Assembly: GCA_035541735.1 (NCBI GenBank)
Contig: DATKMS010000096.1
Coordinates: 22,024 to 86,023, forward strand
Direction: 5' to 3'
DNA: 64,000 nucleotides
Source of the DNA: DATKMS01 sp035541735
GTDB lineage: Bacteria > Desulfobacterota > Binatia > HRBIN30
Both the position numbers and the translations under genes were made by a program. The notes beneath the pieces are model-generated. The model was not told the DNA's origin. It did not search any database and saw nothing but the letters and a program-made list of their open reading frames with translations. Shown piece by piece: positions 17,541-27,432 of this stretch (position 1 is its first letter; each line of letters opens with the position of its first letter).

Positions 17541-18724
17541 TCCCCCCTCACTGAGACGGCTGGGGCAAGCGGCTTCGCCAGCGGCACGCCGCGCGCCACA
17601 GCCAGGTCCAAGTACAGCTGCTCCATCCGCCGCACCATCGCATGAGCGGAGAAGCCGTCGGCCACGATGCGGCGACCCAAGCGGCCCATCTCCTGGGCGC
17701 GCGCCGGTTGCTCAAGCAGGTCGCTGATCGCGACGGCCAGTGCGTGCGGATCCTTCGGCGGCACCAGCAAGCCGCTGTGGCCGTGCCGTACCACCTCGCA
17801 GGTACCGCCGACATCGGTCGCGACCACAGGCTTCTCCATCGCCATGGCTTCGAGGATGGCGTTCGACATCCCCTCGTCGTGCGACGACAGCACGAACACA
17901 TCGAAGGCAGAGAGCACTTCCGGCATGTCGCCACGGCGGCCCAGCAACGACAGGTGATTCTCGAGGTGTAGGGAGCGCACGAGATCCTGCAGCGTCTCGT
18001 CGAGGCTCACCTCGCCGACGATCACACCATGCACTTCTGGACGCGTCTGCCGCACCTCGCCAATAGCACGGATGAACTCCTCGACTCCCTTGCGCACGCG
18101 CATGCGCGTGATCACGCCGACGATCGGCCGATCTTCCTGCAGCCCCAGGCGCGCCTTGAACGGCGCCGGCGGCAATGGCCGGAAGCGATCCGTGTCGACG
18201 CCGCTGGGGATGACCGCCATCTTCTCGCGTGGGCAGCCCTCATTGCCATGCACGAACTCGCGCACCGCCTCGGCGTTCACCATGACGCTGTCGGCCAACG
18301 CGTTGCCGATCCGGGCGCCAACCAGCTCGAAGCCGCGGCGCCAATGACAGCCACGCTTGCTGCACAGCACCACCGGTACGCGCGCCATTCGCGCACTGAT
18401 CGACCCCACCAGATTGGCGCGCAGCAGGTAGTTGTGGACGATGTCGATACGGTCCCGGCGCAAAGCGCGCGCCAATGCCGCCACGCGTCTCATCAACCCC
18501 AGGCCCTTGAAGCTGGCGCTGGCGCTGGGCGCGTGGATGGCCACCCCGAGAGCGCGCGCCGCATCGAGCAGCACGCCCTCGCCCGTCAGACAATAGAGAA
18601 CGGGATCGAAGCGGCTGCGATCCAGGAGGCGGAGCACCTGGATGAGATGGGTCTGGCTGCCGCCGACTTCCATCGATTTGATGACGTAGGCGAGCCGAAT
18701 CGGTTGGCTGAGCGTTGGCGTCAT
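17537..18724 (-). CDS. GT4 glycosyltransferase
   Basis: A 395-residue GT-B protein: the N-terminal glycine loop is in IKSMEVGGSQTHLIQVLRLL, the interdomain region has PSGVDTDRFRPL, and the C-terminal domain has GVITRMRVRKGVEEFIRAIG and SSHDEGMSNAILEAMAMEKP (EX7E donor-binding motif). Probable cytoplasmic retaining glycosyltransferase for the repeat unit; specificity unknown. Coupled at both ends: its ATG overlaps the beta-helix gene stop (18721-18724), and its stop overlaps the MBL-fold start (17537-17540). It shares its layout with the GT4 proteins at 9.2 and 26.2 kb but is clearly distinct in sequence. Confidence 0.9.
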   Translation of the reverse strand: MTPTLSQPIRLAYVIKSMEVGGSQTHLIQVLRLLDRSRFDPVLYCLTGEGVLLDAARALGVAIHAPSASASFKGLGLMRRVAALARALRRDRIDIVHNYLLRANLVGSISARMARVPVVLCSKRGCHWRRGFELVGARIGNALADSVMVNAEAVREFVHGNEGCPREKMAVIPSGVDTDRFRPLPPAPFKARLGLQEDRPIVGVITRMRVRKGVEEFIRAIGEVRQTRPEVHGVIVGEVSLDETLQDLVRSLHLENHLSLLGRRGDMPEVLSAFDVFVLSSHDEGMSNAILEAMAMEKPVVATDVGGTCEVVRHGHSGLLVPPKDPHALAVAISDLLEQPARAQEMGRLGRRIVADGFSAHAMVRRMEQLYLDLAVARGVPLAKPLAPAVSVRGE

Positions 18725-21700
18725 TGCGGGTAGTGATAGCCGAGGTCCGTCGGGCCGGTATCGCGCTCCTGGGTGATAACGACCGACCGATTCCCCAAAC
18801 CCAGTTCGACGGCCGTCCGCGTTCCCCGGTCGATCCCGGGACTCGTCGGTTGAACGCGCATGCCATCGGCCGATTCGCAGCCGATGCCTTTGCTGGCCGC
18901 GCCGCCGGCGAACTGTGGCGCGGCGTCGACGTCGCTGTCTCCCGCCTGCATCCGGGCTCCATAGCCGTCGGTGTTCAGATTGTTGCCTGCCGCAAGGGCG
19001 GCGCGCCGGGCCGCGCGTGCGGTAATGCCTGTGCTGCCGTTTCCGGAGATGATATTGTTGTAGACGACGCCGCGCGCTACAGGCGCTCCCGTCTCGTGGA
19101 TCACGATACCCCTCTGCATGTTCGCCGCGACCGTGTTGTTCAACAACTGTGTCGCCGCGTGGGCGCCACGCAGGCGGACACTGACACCGTTACCACCGTT
19201 GCCGCAGATCAAATTGTTCACGATGCTCACCGCGTCACCGAAGGTCACGATGCCGTCGCCGCTGTTGCCGCACAGAGTAGAGTTGCGCAGTGTGACGTCG
19301 TGAGCCGCACGCGAGACCCGCAGGCCGGGACCGCGCGCCCCGCTGAGGGTCAGCCCATCGAGCCGTGCAGGACCCACAACCATCGGAGCAGCGTGCCCGC
19401 CTGCATCGACGACAACCTTGCCGGCAGGATCTCCCGTCAGTTGTCCGCTTTCATCGCCCAGCAGCACGACGACGGCATTCGATCGACGCGGAACGCCAAA
19501 CAACAAACGTTGCTCGTGATAGACACCGGGACCAATGACAATAACACCGTCACCGGACACCGCGGTGAGCGCCCGCTGGATCGAAGCGAACGCCCGGTCC
19601 GGGGAGAACCCATAGTTGCTGTCGTTCCCGGAAGTACGCACAAAGATTACCCCTGGGGCCGCGGCAGGAAGGGACAGCCCGTACAGGAATGGATAGTGAT
19701 ACCCCGCGTCGGCGGATCCCACGTTCGGCACTCCATTGCTGCGCGTTGATCCGGTCAACAGCGTGTTCGACTCACCATCGTCGATGCCGAGCGCCGGATT
19801 CGCGGCAGACTGGGCCAGATGGAAGTCATCATCGAGGAAATCGGTCCCGCCCAACTTGCCGTCGGGGCCGAGCGGATTGACGAATAGCTGGACGCTCTTG
19901 GCCGGCACGAAATCGGAATCCGCGCGTGGCGTATTCGCCTGGAAACCGTCCGGCACAACGTTGAATCCGCTCAGGTAGCCCGTGAATGAATTCTGCTGCG
20001 CAAGGACGCCTTTGCCGTTTCCCGCAACGATATTGCGCAACACCGCGGTGCCGAGTGCGGGGCCGGTGGTGCCGCTGCCGCCGACGAGGATGGCGTCCGC
20101 GCCATTGGCGTAGACTGTGTTGTTGGCAATGGTGCCGTTGTTCCCCTGCTCGATGCGGATGCCGCCGGTGCCGTTGGCATAGACGAGGTTGTTGTCGATG
20201 ACGGCGCCCTCCGCCCCAAGCGATTCGATGCCGCGCCGCTGGTTGGAGAAGACGACATTGTCACGCACTACCGAGTCGTCGCTGCCATCGCGCACCTGGA
20301 TGCCCGCGGACATCGCACCAGTGACCGAAAAGCCACGTACCGTCGCGTTGCACGCATTCAGCAACGTGAACCCCGTGTCGCCGCCCGTTGCGTCCAACAG
20401 AACGACGCCTGGTACATCACCGGTGGCCGTGCCTGTTGTGTCCGCGAAGAACGTCACAGGTCCACGGTTCTGGAGAGGGTGGACGCTCATCTCCGCATAG
20501 GTACCGGGGCCAACGACCACGGTGCCACCCGCGCCAGCGCGCTCCGCCGCGTCCTGAATCGACGCCAAAGCACGCTCGGGCGCCAAGCCGTCATTCGCCT
20601 TGCTGCCGTTCGGTCGCACGAAAACCGGCATGTAGAGCACCGGAGTTGTGGTGTGCTGGTCAGCCGCCGCGCCGTAGTGGTAGCCGATGTCGATCACGCC
20701 GACGTCGGGCACGCCGTTGTGCGCGGTCGTTCCCATCAGACCAATGTCTGCGACCAACGCTGGCCCAGCGTCAATTCCAGGACTCTGAACGGTCTGCCCA
20801 CCGCGTCTTTGCTGCAGCCGGAAATCATCGTCCGCGTAGTCGTCTCCGCCGAGTCGGCCGTCTGCGCCAGCGGGGCTGAGGAAGAGCGGGTCGGCAATCA
20901 GGTCATAGTTGTTGAATGGCGTACCCTGCCCGTAGCCGTCCGGGTTGATGTTGAAGCCGGCGACGTAGCCGCACGTCGAGGAGCGCGCCACTGCGATGCC
21001 CGCCCCCTGCTGCATCTTGTCCCCTTGGTTCAGCCGAAAGATGTTGCCAGCCACGAGCGCGCCGGGGGAAGGCGCTTGGGCCGTACCGATCCGCAGCCCC
21101 CAGCCGCCGTTCCCATACACGGTGTTTTGCAAGATCTTCGCTCGCGGCGCGGCGAGATCATTGGTGCCCAACGCCAGGCCGTCATTTACATTGTCGTAGA
21201 CCAGGTTGTTGACGACCAACGCATCAGGCGCCGTGCGCAGCGTAATGCCGGTGTCGCCATTGCTGAAGACCAGGTTGTTTTGCACGACACCGCCGTTGCT
21301 GCCCTGCAGAAAGATGCCGTGGCTGCCGCTCGTCCCGATGGTGTTGTTGGAGATGGTCGGGATGACGGCGTTTCCAGCTGACTGGAGCGACAATCCCGTC
21401 GTGCCACTGTGCAGGACCGAATTGCCATTTGTGGTCACCGTACCGCTGGCGTAGACCGCAATGCCACCCTTGGTGCTGCCATCGACGTCATTGCTCAGGA
21501 GGAGGAAATCCGAGCCACCCGTCTGCTCGGTTCCGACGCCGACGGCGATGCCGTTCCCGTTGCTGCCCGCTACATGATTGCGTACGAAGCTCAGCCGCGT
21601 GCTGAGCCGCACGACGACACCGTCGGCGGAGTTATCTTCGACGATATTGTCGGCAACCGACCCGCCTGCGGCACCGACCACAAAGACGCCCCCTCCCGAG

Positions 21701-23019
21701 TTGCGTTGCACGGTATTGCCGGCGACATCGATCAGGATCGTCGCACTCGCGTCTGCAACCAGGGAGGCGCCGATGGTGCCGTTTTGGATGATCGAGTTCC
21801 GCCGCAGCGCAACTGAGCCTGTGCTGACGGCATCGACACCTGCGGCGATATTGCTCGCAATCGTATTGTCAGTGATGGCGACGTTGGAACTCTGCTGGAT
21901 GTGAACGCCGCTCCTGCGACTCGCTTGGAGAATATTGTCTCCGATGGTCAACGGTGCGGCCCCACGCGCGAACACGCCGTCGATGCCGCTCGGTCCCACC
22001 TGATTGTTGCGGACCGATATCTTGGTCGTTCCGTTGCCGACGATGGTCACGCCAGTCGCACCACTGTTGGCGACCGTGTTCTCCTCCACTGCGGCGGAGT
22101 CGGAGGCCACCACATTGATGCCTGCGCTGACGCTGCTGCGCACATCATTGTCGGTTACCCTGACGGCACTGACGGCATCGGTCGCGTTCGCGCCAAAGCC
22201 GGCGCCAATACCATCGTGATTGGCAACAACCGTGTTGCCTTCAACGTCCACATTCGCGCTCGCGCGCACCAGAATCCCGTACTCCGCGTTTTGCTCGAAG
22301 TCGTTGTCCGTGATGGCGCCGCCGCCCGCATTCACCACGAACAGGCCGTGGCTGCCATTGCTGCTCGCCTGATTGTTCAAAACGGCCACGGTCGCGCCGA
22401 CACCAGCCACTCCATCGATCGAAACCCCGGCGCTACCGTTTCCCATGGCTCGATTGTTCGCAACGACAATGGTCCCGCTCGCGGTGATATCGATGCCCCG
22501 TTTCACACAGTTGCGGATCTCCGTATTTCGGATGGTCACGTTGCTGCTGTTCACAGCGGTCACGTCGGCCCGCACCTGGATGCCGGCGTCGACGGCACCC
22601 AGAATGGTGAACCCGTCAATCCGGATGTCGTGCCGCCCCGCCAACAAGAAACCGGTAGTGTGTGGCGCCTGCGGCCTGACGACTACCGGACCGGCTGCAT
22701 CGCCGGTCACGGCACCGGCCGTGTCGGCCACGAACTCAACTTCGTGGCCTTCGTAGCCGCTGCGCGCCGGGAAGATGTCGCCGTCGCTGAACGTGCCGGG
22801 GCCCACGATGACCTGATCACCGGGGTTGCGGATGGCCGCGGCGGCCCTCTGGATGGTGGCGAACGCCGTGCTCGGGCTCAGCCCATCCGCATCATCGCTG
22901 CCATTGACGCGGACGAACAACACCGTTGCGCTCGCGCTGTCGACCATCAAACAGAGCATCGCGAGGCTAGCGATCCACGACCAGATAGACGCCAGCCTGC
23001 GCGTCGGGTACTGATACAA
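18721..23019 (-). CDS. Large secreted right-handed beta-helix protein with three DUF1565/PbH1 modules
   Basis: The 1432-residue product has an N-terminal signal peptide (hydrophobic SWIASLAMLCLM, likely cleavage after DSASA). Three modules each open with a DUF1565-like segment of the form VFVRxxGxDxxxGxSPxxAFASIQxA...VxVGPGxY (near residues 32, 795 and 1125). Each continues with rows of about 20-25 residues bearing N-N-x-x-x-x-N-G-x-x-G-I/V, the parallel beta-helix ladder. The first module is the longest, with more than 20 such rows, and each ends near GYHY. Family members include NosD, mannuronan epimerases and polysaccharide lyases, so it may bind, epimerise or trim the polymer outside the cytoplasm. 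Start TTG at 23019, kept because it preserves the signal peptide and has GGAG eight bases upstream. Confidence 0.85.
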   Translation of the reverse strand: MYQYPTRRLASIWSWIASLAMLCLMVDSASATVLFVRVNGSDDADGLSPSTAFATIQRAAAAIRNPGDQVIVGPGTFSDGDIFPARSGYEGHEVEFVADTAGAVTGDAAGPVVVRPQAPHTTGFLLAGRHDIRIDGFTILGAVDAGIQVRADVTAVNSSNVTIRNTEIRNCVKRGIDITASGTIVVANNRAMGNGSAGVSIDGVAGVGATVAVLNNQASSNGSHGLFVVNAGGGAITDNDFEQNAEYGILVRASANVDVEGNTVVANHDGIGAGFGANATDAVSAVRVTDNDVRSSVSAGINVVASDSAAVEENTVANSGATGVTIVGNGTTKISVRNNQVGPSGIDGVFARGAAPLTIGDNILQASRRSGVHIQQSSNVAITDNTIASNIAAGVDAVSTGSVALRRNSIIQNGTIGASLVADASATILIDVAGNTVQRNSGGGVFVVGAAGGSVADNIVEDNSADGVVVRLSTRLSFVRNHVAGSNGNGIAVGVGTEQTGGSDFLLLSNDVDGSTKGGIAVYASGTVTTNGNSVLHSGTTGLSLQSAGNAVIPTISNNTIGTSGSHGIFLQGSNGGVVQNNLVFSNGDTGITLRTAPDALVVNNLVYDNVNDGLALGTNDLAAPRAKILQNTVYGNGGWGLRIGTAQAPSPGALVAGNIFRLNQGDKMQQGAGIAVARSSTCGYVAGFNINPDGYGQGTPFNNYDLIADPLFLSPAGADGRLGGDDYADDDFRLQQRRGGQTVQSPGIDAGPALVADIGLMGTTAHNGVPDVGVIDIGYHYGAAADQHTTTPVLYMPVFVRPNGSKANDGLAPERALASIQDAAERAGAGGTVVVGPGTYAEMSVHPLQNRGPVTFFADTTGTATGDVPGVVLLDATGGDTGFTLLNACNATVRGFSVTGAMSAGIQVRDGSDDSVVRDNVVFSNQRRGIESLGAEGAVIDNNLVYANGTGGIRIEQGNNGTIANNTVYANGADAILVGGSGTTGPALGTAVLRNIVAGNGKGVLAQQNSFTGYLSGFNVVPDGFQANTPRADSDFVPAKSVQLFVNPLGPDGKLGGTDFLDDDFHLAQSAANPALGIDDGESNTLLTGSTRSNGVPNVGSADAGYHYPFLYGLSLPAAAPGVIFVRTSGNDSNYGFSPDRAFASIQRALTAVSGDGVIVIGPGVYHEQRLLFGVPRRSNAVVVLLGDESGQLTGDPAGKVVVDAGGHAAPMVVGPARLDGLTLSGARGPGLRVSRAAHDVTLRNSTLCGNSGDGIVTFGDAVSIVNNLICGNGGNGVSVRLRGAHAATQLLNNTVAANMQRGIVIHETGAPVARGVVYNNIISGNGSTGITARAARRAALAAGNNLNTDGYGARMQAGDSDVDAAPQFAGGAASKGIGCESADGMRVQPTSPGIDRGTRTAVELGLGNRSVVITQERDTGPTDLGYHYPQ

Positions 23020-23037
23020 CGCGCCTGCTCCACACGC

Positions 23038-23217
23038 CTAGAACAACGTATAGATGAAGGGACCGAGGGCCGAACTCTGCGCGGTGACCATCAATCCGCC
23101 GAACAGCAGCAGCACAAACACCATGGGAATGAGCCACCACAGCTTGCGCTGCCACAGGAAGCCCATCAGCTCGCCGGCGATACCGAAACGCTCGCGCATT
23201 CCTTCAGTGACCTTCAT
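23038..23217 (-). CDS. Small DUF5989-family membrane protein
   Basis: A 59-residue protein (60 if the preceding Met is used) of the form short polar head, WQRKLWWLIPMVFVLLLF, then TAQSSALGPFIYTLF at the C-terminus, the typical DUF5989 pattern with one membrane helix and a conserved FIYTLF end. Function unknown. The family is commonly found beside carbamoyltransferase and SGNH genes in polysaccharide clusters, as here. The second ATG (23217) is favoured because AAGGAG lies six bases ahead of it. It overlaps the end of the SGNH gene by about 14 bases, so it is translationally coupled. Confidence 0.85.
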   Translation of the reverse strand: MKVTEGMRERFGIAGELMGFLWQRKLWWLIPMVFVLLLFGGLMVTAQSSALGPFIYTLF

Positions 23218-24409
23218 CATGCACTCCTTGTTGTCGAGCCGGCACCAGATCGCGCTGCTCGAAAAATTCCTTCAACACACTTGCCGCGAGGCGGTGCCCC
23301 GCCGCCGTCCAATGCCCGTCGTGGTGATAGTGCAACGGCTCGCGGTCCTGCGCCGCCCGCTCGCGAAACGGCCCAGCCAGCGCCACACACGGCACGGCGC
23401 GCTGGGCGCACCAGGCTTCGATGCGCTGCATCGGCGCGTCGAGATCCCAGGTTTGGGACCGCATGTGCGGATAGGTGTCGACGACCTCGCGCCACCACTG
23501 TGGGTACACCTGATCGCGCGAGCTGACGATGGCGATTGCCAGGCGCGCACCGCTCGCGGCAGTGGCACTCTGCAGTTGGTCGAGTAGCCGTTCGGTATAC
23601 GCCCAGGCCTCCTGCCATTCCGGCGTCAGCGGCGCGGCGTAGACACCATAGTCGACAGGCACGCCGTCGCGCTCCGGTGCGGCGGGAAGGGCGTCGCGCT
23701 GCAGCCACCCGTGTCGCACCAACGTCTGCGCCAGTTGCGGATGTTGCGTCACCAGCACCTTGCGCAAGTAGTGGTAGGCCGCCGAGCGCGCCAGGAGCGC
23801 CCGCCAGCCGTGCACCTGCTTGCGCGGCGCCTCACCGACGACTCTCTGCAAGGCGCCGTCCGTGGTGTACGCAGGCTTCAGCTTGTCTTCCAGGGTGGGG
23901 CTGTTGTTCTTCACGTCGTTCCCCGGGTAGAAGGCCAGCACGACCAGGTCAGGGTGGTAGCGCGCGCCTTCGCGCTCGAAATACAGCAACTCACTGGCGG
24001 TTCCGTATCCGCTGACGCCCGCGGCCATCACCTCGATGCGTCTGCCGCCGTCGAGCAACTGTTCCAGTACGCGCGGGAAGGTCGCCTCCAACGGCACGTG
24101 CATGGCCTCCACAAACGAATCGCCCAGAATGAGCACGCGGAACATGCCGGGCGCCTTGGCATAGTCACGTTCGAGGTCCCGCAGACCGTGATGGTTGATC
24201 TGCACGGGCACGACAAACTCGCGGTCCTCCTGCGTCCACCAGCCGCGCGCTCCGGCAATCAGTCGCGCCCCGAGCACCGGGTCGGGCTCCCAGAAGCGGT
24301 CTGGAACCAGATGCATCCAGCGCACGCCCACTTCAAGCGCGACCAAGGCGAGGAGGATTCCGACGCTGGCGAGAACAACACCCGCCAGCAGTTCGCGCCC
24401 GCGCGGCAC
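23204..24409 (-). CDS. Membrane-anchored SGNH/GDSL-family hydrolase or acyltransferase
   Basis: A 401-residue protein with one N-terminal membrane helix (about residues 8-28) and a periplasmic SGNH domain: GDSFVEAMHV carries the block I Ser, GVSGYGTASELLYF the block II Gly, FYPGNDVKNN the block III Asn, and DGHWTAAGH the catalytic Asp-His pair. All four SGNH residues are present, so it should be active, either removing or adding acyl groups on the polysaccharide. Start GTG at 24409, seven bases after the carbamoyltransferase stop. It lies between carbamoyltransferase and DUF5989. Confidence 0.85.
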   Translation of the reverse strand: MPRGRELLAGVVLASVGILLALVALEVGVRWMHLVPDRFWEPDPVLGARLIAGARGWWTQEDREFVVPVQINHHGLRDLERDYAKAPGMFRVLILGDSFVEAMHVPLEATFPRVLEQLLDGGRRIEVMAAGVSGYGTASELLYFEREGARYHPDLVVLAFYPGNDVKNNSPTLEDKLKPAYTTDGALQRVVGEAPRKQVHGWRALLARSAAYHYLRKVLVTQHPQLAQTLVRHGWLQRDALPAAPERDGVPVDYGVYAAPLTPEWQEAWAYTERLLDQLQSATAASGARLAIAIVSSRDQVYPQWWREVVDTYPHMRSQTWDLDAPMQRIEAWCAQRAVPCVALAGPFRERAAQDREPLHYHHDGHWTAAGHRLAASVLKEFFEQRDLVPARQQGVHDEGH

Positions 24410-24416
24410 GCGCCCT

Positions 24417-26198
24417 CTACGACTCCTTGCGGATGAGGCAATTCCCGAGCACCAGCGAATCCATGCCGCTCCGCGCGAAGGTGCTGAAGGCGTTGGCCGG
24501 CGTGGTGACGATCGGCTCCCCTTTCAAGTTGAAGGAGGTGTTGAGGATCACCGGTACTCCCGTGGCCTGGCCGAAGCGGTTGATCAAATTGTAGTAGAGC
24601 GGGCTTTCCGCCTTGTGCACGGTCTGCAGCCGCGCCGTGCCGTCAACGTGCGTGATCGCGGGCAGCACATCCGCTTGCCCCGCCTTGACGTCGACGACGT
24701 ACAACATGAAGCGCGCCGGGTAGTGCCGCGGCGCGTCCGGCAGGTCGAAGAAGCGCTCGGCGCTCTCCGCCAACACCGACGGCGCGAAGGGACGAAACGG
24801 CTCGCGGAACTTGATCTTGATGTTGACGATCTCCTTCATGTCGTGGCGTCGCGGATCGGCGATGATGCTGCGTGATCCGAGCGCCCGCGGTCCCCACTCG
24901 AAGCGTCCCTGGAACCACCCGACCACGTGGCCGGCTTGCAGCTCGCCAACCACCGCGTCGAGCAGTTCCTCCTCGCGACTGTATGTCTCGTACGCCATGC
25001 CGCAGGTGCGCGCAAAGTCGTTGATCTCCCCCTGGCTGAACTCCTGCCCCCAATATGCGTGCCGCATGAGGAACTGGCGCGGCTGACCGAGCGCGCAATG
25101 GTAGGCGTATAGCGCAGCACCCAACGCGCCGCCGCCGTCACCTGCGGCTGGCTGGATGAACACCTCACGGATCGGCGTCTCCTTGATGATGCGTCCGTTG
25201 GCAACGCTGTTGAGGGCCACACCACCAGCCATGCAGATGCGGTCGAGACCGGTCTCTTGGTGCAAGCTGCGCACCATACCGAGGACGATCTCCTCGGTCA
25301 CCTGCTGAATGCTCGCGGCGATGTCCGCGTAGTACTGATTCTTGGCTGCCAGCTCTTTGTAGTTGGACGGCTTCGGTTCGAAGTAGGACGGATAGCCCGA
25401 GCGTTCGGTGAAGAAGTGCCACGCCGGATCGCGCGGCTCGCCAAACAGATCAGTGAAGCGGCGGTTGTAGGTTTGCGTCGACGAGTGGTGGAAGCAGAAG
25501 TAGTCCATGTTGAGCCAGAAGCTGCCGTCGGCGTCGAGATGGATGAGCTTGCGAACCTTGTCGACGTAGCGTGGCGAACCGTACGGCGCCATGCCCATCA
25601 CTTTGTACTCACCCTCGTTGACTTCGAAGCCGAGAAACGCAGTGAAGGCGCTGTAGAGGAGGCCCACGGAGTGCGGAAATCGCACCTCGCGGAGCAGCTT
25701 GATCTCCGTACCTTTGCCCCGTCCCATCGTCGCGGTGGCCCACTCCCCGACCCCGTCGACGGTCAGGATCGCCGCCTCGTCGAATGGGGAGCACAAGAAC
25801 GTGCTGGCCGCATGCGACAGATGATGTTCACTGAACAGAATGCGGCTGCTCGGAATCGCCATCTCCTGACGGATCAGGTTCTTCACCCACAGCTTGTCCA
25901 ACAGCCACGTGGTCATCGCGTCGCCGAAGACCTTCCACGACTTCGGCACCACCTGCAGCGACGTAGTCAGGATGCGCTCGAACTTGACGAATGGCTTCTC
26001 GTAGAAAATGACGTAGTCGAGGTCACTGGCCGTGAGGCCAGCGACCTCCAGACAGTAGCGGATGGCGAGCCGCGGAAAATCGGAGTCGTGCTTCTTGCGG
26101 CTGAAGCGCTCCTCCTCAGCGGCGGCAACGAGTTGGCCGTCTTGAATGAGCGCCGCCGCAGCGTCGTGGTAGAAGCAGGAAATTCCTAGGATGCGCAT
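24417..26198 (-). CDS. Carbamoyltransferase, NodU/CmcH/TobZ family
   Basis: The 593-residue product starts MRILGISCFYHDAAAALI, the N-terminal ASKHA-type motif of the family, with EEERFSRKKHD, EHHLSHAAS, LTVDGVGEWATA and GEYKVMGMAPYG in the first domain. GRFEWGPRALGSRSI and PVILNTSFNLKGEPIV follow in the C-terminal YrdC-like half. Such enzymes make carbamoyl-AMP from carbamoyl phosphate and ATP, then carbamoylate a hydroxyl of a sugar or antibiotic. Here the substrate is probably a sugar residue of the exopolysaccharide. The ATG at 26198 is chosen because the family begins with MxILGI; the frame is open further upstream into the GT4 gene. Confidence 0.92.
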   Translation of the reverse strand: MRILGISCFYHDAAAALIQDGQLVAAAEEERFSRKKHDSDFPRLAIRYCLEVAGLTASDLDYVIFYEKPFVKFERILTTSLQVVPKSWKVFGDAMTTWLLDKLWVKNLIRQEMAIPSSRILFSEHHLSHAASTFLCSPFDEAAILTVDGVGEWATATMGRGKGTEIKLLREVRFPHSVGLLYSAFTAFLGFEVNEGEYKVMGMAPYGSPRYVDKVRKLIHLDADGSFWLNMDYFCFHHSSTQTYNRRFTDLFGEPRDPAWHFFTERSGYPSYFEPKPSNYKELAAKNQYYADIAASIQQVTEEIVLGMVRSLHQETGLDRICMAGGVALNSVANGRIIKETPIREVFIQPAAGDGGGALGAALYAYHCALGQPRQFLMRHAYWGQEFSQGEINDFARTCGMAYETYSREEELLDAVVGELQAGHVVGWFQGRFEWGPRALGSRSIIADPRRHDMKEIVNIKIKFREPFRPFAPSVLAESAERFFDLPDAPRHYPARFMLYVVDVKAGQADVLPAITHVDGTARLQTVHKAESPLYYNLINRFGQATGVPVILNTSFNLKGEPIVTTPANAFSTFARSGMDSLVLGNCLIRKES

Positions 26199-26202
26199 GC
26201 GT

Positions 26203-27423
26203 TTAATACGCCCTCGCCAAGCTTTCGTAGATGGTCGACATTGCTGCAACGTGACGCCGTAAGCTGAGATGGTCACGTGCCCAGGCGCGCGCCTGCGCGC
26301 CGATACGGCGCCGTAGCGTGGGGTCGCGCAGCAGCGGAATCACGCGGTCCGCCAATCTCGCGGCGTCACCGGGCGGTGTAAGGAAGCCGGTCTCGCCGTC
26401 GCGGATCAGTTCCGGAACGCCCCCGGCAGCGCTGGCAACCACCGGTTTGCCCAACAGCATGCCCTCGAGAATGACGCGTCCGAAGGGCTCGGGGCGGACA
26501 GAGGTATGCACAACGACGTCGAGCGCGTTGATGACGTCGGCAACATCGCGCCGAAAGCCAGTCGTCGAAAGCGCACCATTGAGCTTGAGCTCCTGGATCC
26601 GCCGCATGAGCCGTTCGTTGTATGCCGTCCCGGCTCGATGCACTCCGCCGACGATGAATCCGTGGGCCTGGGGAACCTGCTCAACAATACGCGCCATTGC
26701 TTCGACAAGCACCCCCTGCCCCTTCCATTCCTGGATATTGCCAATCACGCCGACACACGGCACGCCATTCGTGATGCCGAGCTCGGCGCGCACCGCGGTC
26801 GCGGCGCGTTGCGGGGCGAAGGCCGCCTCGTCAAGAGCGTCATAAACCACGTGCATCGTACGGCCGTGCACGCCGCGCTGCGCACAGTGCGCACGTACCG
26901 CCTCGGTCATACAGACCAGGGCGTCAATGTGCCGCGCCGCCCAACGCTCCCGATTACTGTACTTCTCGAACCCCTTCACATGGCACACACACGGCGTGCG
27001 TGTCAGCCAACACGCCAGAATGCCATCGAAGTTGGCGCGCACCCCGTTGCCAAGGTGGACGACGTCCGCGCCGACTGCGCGAATGACCCGCGCCAAGCGT
27101 GCAGCCGCGGGCAGCTCCTCGATGGCCACGCGTAACGTCTGCCGCCCGAGGCGCAGCACCGAGCGCACCGCGCCGACGGACTTCGCGCGGTGATAGCCAT
27201 CGTACGACAGCAACGCATGCTGCTTGGGCATGCGGCGACGCGCCACATGATGCACCGCCACACCAATTTCCTGCAGCTCCGACTCGATCGCCTTGCGCTC
27301 GTACAGCACCATCGTGGGTTCGAAGCAGTTGCGGTCCAGACCGCGAATCAGGTGGCACAGCCCGGTGAGGGAGCCACCGACGACACCGCCGGAGGATGCT
27401 TCGACGAAGAGGACCCGTACCAT
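26203..27423 (-). CDS. GT4 glycosyltransferase
   Basis: A 406-residue GT-B protein beginning MVRVLFVEASSGGVVGGSLT. Typical C-terminal motifs are VIGNIQEWKGQGVLVEAMAR and SVRPEPFGRVILEGMLLGKP (EX7E), with AAGGVPELIRDGETGFL. The donor sugar is unknown. It lies directly upstream of the carbamoyltransferase, four bases from its start, and nine bases after the HprK-like gene. It probably builds the repeat unit that is then decorated by the carbamoyl group, but this is inference from order only. Confidence 0.9.
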   Translation of the reverse strand: MVRVLFVEASSGGVVGGSLTGLCHLIRGLDRNCFEPTMVLYERKAIESELQEIGVAVHHVARRRMPKQHALLSYDGYHRAKSVGAVRSVLRLGRQTLRVAIEELPAAARLARVIRAVGADVVHLGNGVRANFDGILACWLTRTPCVCHVKGFEKYSNRERWAARHIDALVCMTEAVRAHCAQRGVHGRTMHVVYDALDEAAFAPQRAATAVRAELGITNGVPCVGVIGNIQEWKGQGVLVEAMARIVEQVPQAHGFIVGGVHRAGTAYNERLMRRIQELKLNGALSTTGFRRDVADVINALDVVVHTSVRPEPFGRVILEGMLLGKPVVASAAGGVPELIRDGETGFLTPPGDAARLADRVIPLLRDPTLRRRIGAQARAWARDHLSLRRHVAAMSTIYESLARAY

Positions 27424-27432
27424 CGACTGACC

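Noticed and set aside
21901..23526. 541-codon open frame on the plus strand
   Set aside because: Antisense to the beta-helix, DUF5989 and SGNH genes; no recognisable domain or ribosome binding site.
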